Part shown: piece after piece, positions 20,676-22,783 of the stretch
How positions within the stretch are numbered: the stretch's first letter is position 1
Layout: each line of letters opens with the position of its first letter
From: Pseudomonadota bacterium
GTDB taxonomy: Bacteria; Pseudomonadota; Gammaproteobacteria; Burkholderiales; Burkholderiaceae_C
DNA: 22,783 nt
Direction of reading: 5' to 3'
Assembly (NCBI GenBank): GCA_023410975.1
Contig: JAEYPG010000726.1
Location: 1 to 22,783 of the forward strand
Translations under genes and position numbers: made by a program
Notes under the pieces: generated by a model
The model's input: only the letters and a program-made list of their open reading frames with translations
Database searches by the model: none
Told to the model about the DNA's origin: nothing

Positions 20676-22402
20676 GCGCCAAGCACCTCAAGACCCTGGC
20701 CGCGCTAGCGGCCCTGACCGGGACCGGCGCCGCGCTGGCCGCCGGCGGCGACCTGGGCACGGCCGCCAAGCAGGCGACCAACTGGACCGCCATCGCCATG
20801 TTCGCCATCTTCGTGGTCGCCACGCTGTGGATCACGAAGTGGGCCGCGGCCAAGACGCGCTCGGCCGCCGACTTCTACACCGCCGGCGGCGGCATCACCG
20901 GCTTCCAGAACGGCCTGGCCATCGCGGGCGACTACATGTCCGCCGCCTCGTTCCTGGGCATCTCCGCGGCCGTGATGGCCACCGGCTACGACGGCCTGAT
21001 CTACTCGATCGGCTTCCTCGTGGGCTGGCCCGTCATCACCTTCCTGATGGCCGAGCGGCTGCGCAACCTGGGCAAGTTCACCTTCGCCGACGTCGCGGGC
21101 TACCGCTTCAAGCAGACCCCCATCCGCGCCTTCGCCGCCTCCGGCACGCTGGTGGTGGTGGCCTTCTACCTGATCGCGCAGATGGTCGGCGCCGGCCAGC
21201 TCATCAAGCTGCTGTTCGGCCTGGAGTACTGGATCGCCGTGGTGATCGTGGGCGCGCTGATGATGGTCTACGTGCTCTTCGGCGGCATGACGGCCACCAC
21301 CTGGGTGCAGATCATCAAGGCGGTGCTGCTGCTCTCCGGCGTGAGCTTCATGGCCTTCATGGTGCTGGCGCAGTTCAACTTCAGCCCCGAGGCGCTGTTC
21401 TCCAAGGGCGTGGACGTGAAGACCGCCATCGCCATCGCCGCAGGCAAGACGCCCGAGGAGGCCAAGGCCACCGGCATCTCGCTCATGGGCCCGGGCGGCT
21501 TCATCAAGGACCCCATCTCCGCCATCAGCTTCGGCATGGCGCTGATGTTCGGCACCGCCGGCCTGCCCCACATCCTGATGCGCTTCTTCACCGTGCCCGA
21601 CGCGAAGGAAGCTCGCAAGTCGGTGTTCTGGGCCACGACCTGGATCGGCTACTTCTACGTCCTGATCTTCATCATCGGCTTCGGCGCCATCACCCTGGTG
21701 CTGACCAACCCCGACCTCGCCGACACGACCAAGGGCGTGATCAAGGGCGGCGCCGGCACGGCCAACATGGCCGCGGTGCTGGTGGCCAAGACGGTGGGCG
21801 GCGACGTGTTCTTCGGCTTCATCTCCGCCGTGGCCTTCGCCACCATCCTGGCCGTGGTCGCGGGCCTGACGCTGTCGGGCGCCTCGGCCGTGTCGCACGA
21901 CCTCTACGCCACGGTGTTCAAGAAGGGCAAGGCCGACAGCGCTTCGGAACTGAAGGTTTCGCGCATCACCACCCTGGCGCTGGGCATCGTCGCCGTGGTG
22001 CTGGGCATCGCCTTCGAGAAGCAGAACATCGCCTTCATGGTGAGCCTGGCCTTCGCCATCGCCGCCTCGGCCAACTTCCCCGTGCTCTTCATGAGCGTGC
22101 TGTGGAAGGACTGCACCACCAAGGGCGCCGTGATCGGCGGCTTCCTGGGCCTGATCAGCTCGGTGGTCCTGACGGTGGTGTCGCCCTCGGTGTGGGAAGC
22201 CACGCTGGGCAACCCCAAGGGCTCGGCTTGGTTCCCCTACACCTCGCCGGCGCTGTTCTCCATGACCATCGGTTTCGTGGGCATCTGGCTGTTCTCGGTC
22301 CTGGACCGCAGCGCGCAGGCCGCCAAGGAACGTGCCGCCTTCCCGACGCAGCAAGTGCGCTCCGAGACGGGCCTCGGCGCCGCCGGGGCCTCGGGCCACT
22401 GA
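20672..22402 (+). CDS. actP: Cation/acetate symporter, sodium:solute symporter family
   Basis: 576 aa (E. coli ActP is 549). The N-terminus has a cleavable-signal-like segment (residues 1-24, LAALAALTGTGAALAAG), as in E. coli ActP, followed by about 13 membrane segments. Recognisable blocks are SAADFYTAGGGITGFQNGLA, GDYMSAASFLGISA, the SSS signature region around 172-210 (GAGQLIKLLFG ... VLFGGMTATTWVQI), GTAGLPHILMRFFTVPDAKEAR and LSGASAVSHDLYA. The start is GTG 20672, with AAGGAGG seven bases upstream and a four-base overlap with the DUF485 stop, so the pair is translationally coupled. It should import acetate, and probably other short carboxylates, with Na+ or H+. The acs gene, which precedes yjcH-actP in E. 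coli, is not here. A terminator follows at 22443. Confidence 0.95.
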   Translation: MSAKHLKTLAALAALTGTGAALAAGGDLGTAAKQATNWTAIAMFAIFVVATLWITKWAAAKTRSAADFYTAGGGITGFQNGLAIAGDYMSAASFLGISAAVMATGYDGLIYSIGFLVGWPVITFLMAERLRNLGKFTFADVAGYRFKQTPIRAFAASGTLVVVAFYLIAQMVGAGQLIKLLFGLEYWIAVVIVGALMMVYVLFGGMTATTWVQIIKAVLLLSGVSFMAFMVLAQFNFSPEALFSKGVDVKTAIAIAAGKTPEEAKATGISLMGPGGFIKDPISAISFGMALMFGTAGLPHILMRFFTVPDAKEARKSVFWATTWIGYFYVLIFIIGFGAITLVLTNPDLADTTKGVIKGGAGTANMAAVLVAKTVGGDVFFGFISAVAFATILAVVAGLTLSGASAVSHDLYATVFKKGKADSASELKVSRITTLALGIVAVVLGIAFEKQNIAFMVSLAFAIAASANFPVLFMSVLWKDCTTKGAVIGGFLGLISSVVLTVVSPSVWEATLGNPKGSAWFPYTSPALFSMTIGFVGIWLFSVLDRSAQAAKERAAFPTQQVRSETGLGAAGASGH

Positions 22403-22442
22403 TCGGCCCCCACCCACACGCCGCGCCCAGCGCGGCTCCTCG

Positions 22443-22470
22443 AAAAGGCCGGGCTTGCCCGGCCTTTTTT
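22443..22470. terminator. Rho-independent terminator after actP, probably bidirectional
   Basis: AAAA, then stem GGCCGGGC / GCCCGGCC with a short loop, then T6. On the plus strand it ends actP. On the minus strand the same stem is followed by TTTT and can end the GtrA-family transcript, whose stop is at 22512. Confidence 0.9.
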
Positions 22471-22511
22471 CGTTGGAACGCGAGACAACAGCGCGCGCGG
22501 TCCGGCCGCGT

Positions 22512-22783
22512 TCAGCCCGCGGCCGAACGGAACACCGCGTGCCGCTGCAGCAGGCAGGCACAGCCCGTGTACGCGGCCAGCGCCGCCGCCTGCGCCCACG
22601 GCGCCGGCACGCCGGCCCACAGCGCGGCCTGCAGCACGGCCGCGTTGAACGCCCAGGCCAGCGCCACCGCCGCCAGGTACGCCGGCATGCCGCTGCGGTG
22701 CGGACGGGCGCTGCCGAACACCCAGCGGCGCTGCAACCCATAGCCCGCCAGCAGCCCCAGCGCGTAGCCGCCGGCATTGGCCA
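22512..22783 (-). CDS. GtrA-family membrane protein, N-terminus cut by window edge
   Basis: Partial gene: the last 90 codons are visible and the 5' end lies beyond 22783. The visible sequence starts ANAGGYALGLLAGYGLQRRWVF and ends with AAALAAYTGCACLLQRHAVF. This is the GtrA pattern: a paired Asn/Gly-rich segment and an aromatic 'RxWVF' turn, repeated as 'QRHAVF' near the C-terminus. Three hydrophobic segments are visible (two complete in the middle). GtrA proteins are small four-TM proteins thought to help move lipid-linked sugars across the membrane for polysaccharide or O-antigen modification. A TTG at 22736 could be mistaken for a start, but the family pattern continues upstream of it. The partner glycosyltransferase, if any, is outside the window. 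Confidence 0.8.
   Translation of the reverse strand, partial: ANAGGYALGLLAGYGLQRRWVFGSARPHRSGMPAYLAAVALAWAFNAAVLQAALWAGVPAPWAQAAALAAYTGCACLLQRHAVFRSAAG

Overview
The window is a high-GC (roughly two-thirds G+C by eye) piece of a betaproteobacterial chromosome, most likely Comamonadaceae (Acidovorax / Alicycliphilus / Diaphorobacter type). The order narK1-narK2-narG-narH-narJ-narI followed by a PpiC/NifM-like isomerase, the PEP-CTERM protein, and the 75-bp palindromic repeats with 'GTTCG(C/G)(C/G)CTGAGCYTGTCGAAG' arms all fit this group. The assignment rests on recognition, not on a database search.

Layout. (1) Positions 1-10360, minus strand: a complete respiratory nitrate reductase operon, transcribed narK1 > narK2 > narG > narH > narJ > narI > peptidyl-prolyl isomerase (cut by the window edge). 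Two nitrate/nitrite carriers feed the membrane enzyme: NarG holds the Mo-bisMGD and FS0 site, NarH the Fe-S wire, NarI is the di-heme quinol oxidase, and NarJ is the assembly chaperone. A near-consensus FNR/Anr box (10533-10546) lies upstream of narK1. Two 75-bp palindromic repeats sit inside the operon (narK2/narG and narG/narH gaps), and an 11-bp-stem hairpin lies between narK1 and narK2. (2) Positions 10739-14779: four accessory genes: an AlkC-like DNA glycosylase, a divergent M20-family metallohydrolase homologue whose usual metal ligands are partly replaced, a choice-of-anchor-A PEP-CTERM surface protein, and an 89-aa Cas2-like orphan. They separate the nar structural operon from its regulators. 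(3) Positions 14846-17441, minus: narX-narL two-component system. Divergent from it is a secreted mono-heme cytochrome c (17628-18197), followed by the third palindromic repeat and a perfect bidirectional terminator. (4) Positions 18351-22402: an MHS-type MFS transporter (minus) divergent from a DUF485-actP acetate-uptake operon (plus). The shared intergenic region carries four CTGAC motifs at exact 11-bp intervals. (5) After a terminator, the 3' part of a GtrA-family gene (minus) runs off the right edge.

How it works together: NarX senses nitrate/nitrite and NarL regulates, while an FNR-type regulator would impose oxygen control on narKKGHJI. The cytochrome c may belong to the same anaerobic electron chain. 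The acetate symporter and MHS carrier would supply carbon and electron donors. I see no CRISPR array, tRNA, rRNA, prophage or insertion sequence. The most unusual signals are the phased CTGAC array, the altered M20 active site, the orphan Cas2-like gene, and the repeats and hairpins embedded in the nar operon.
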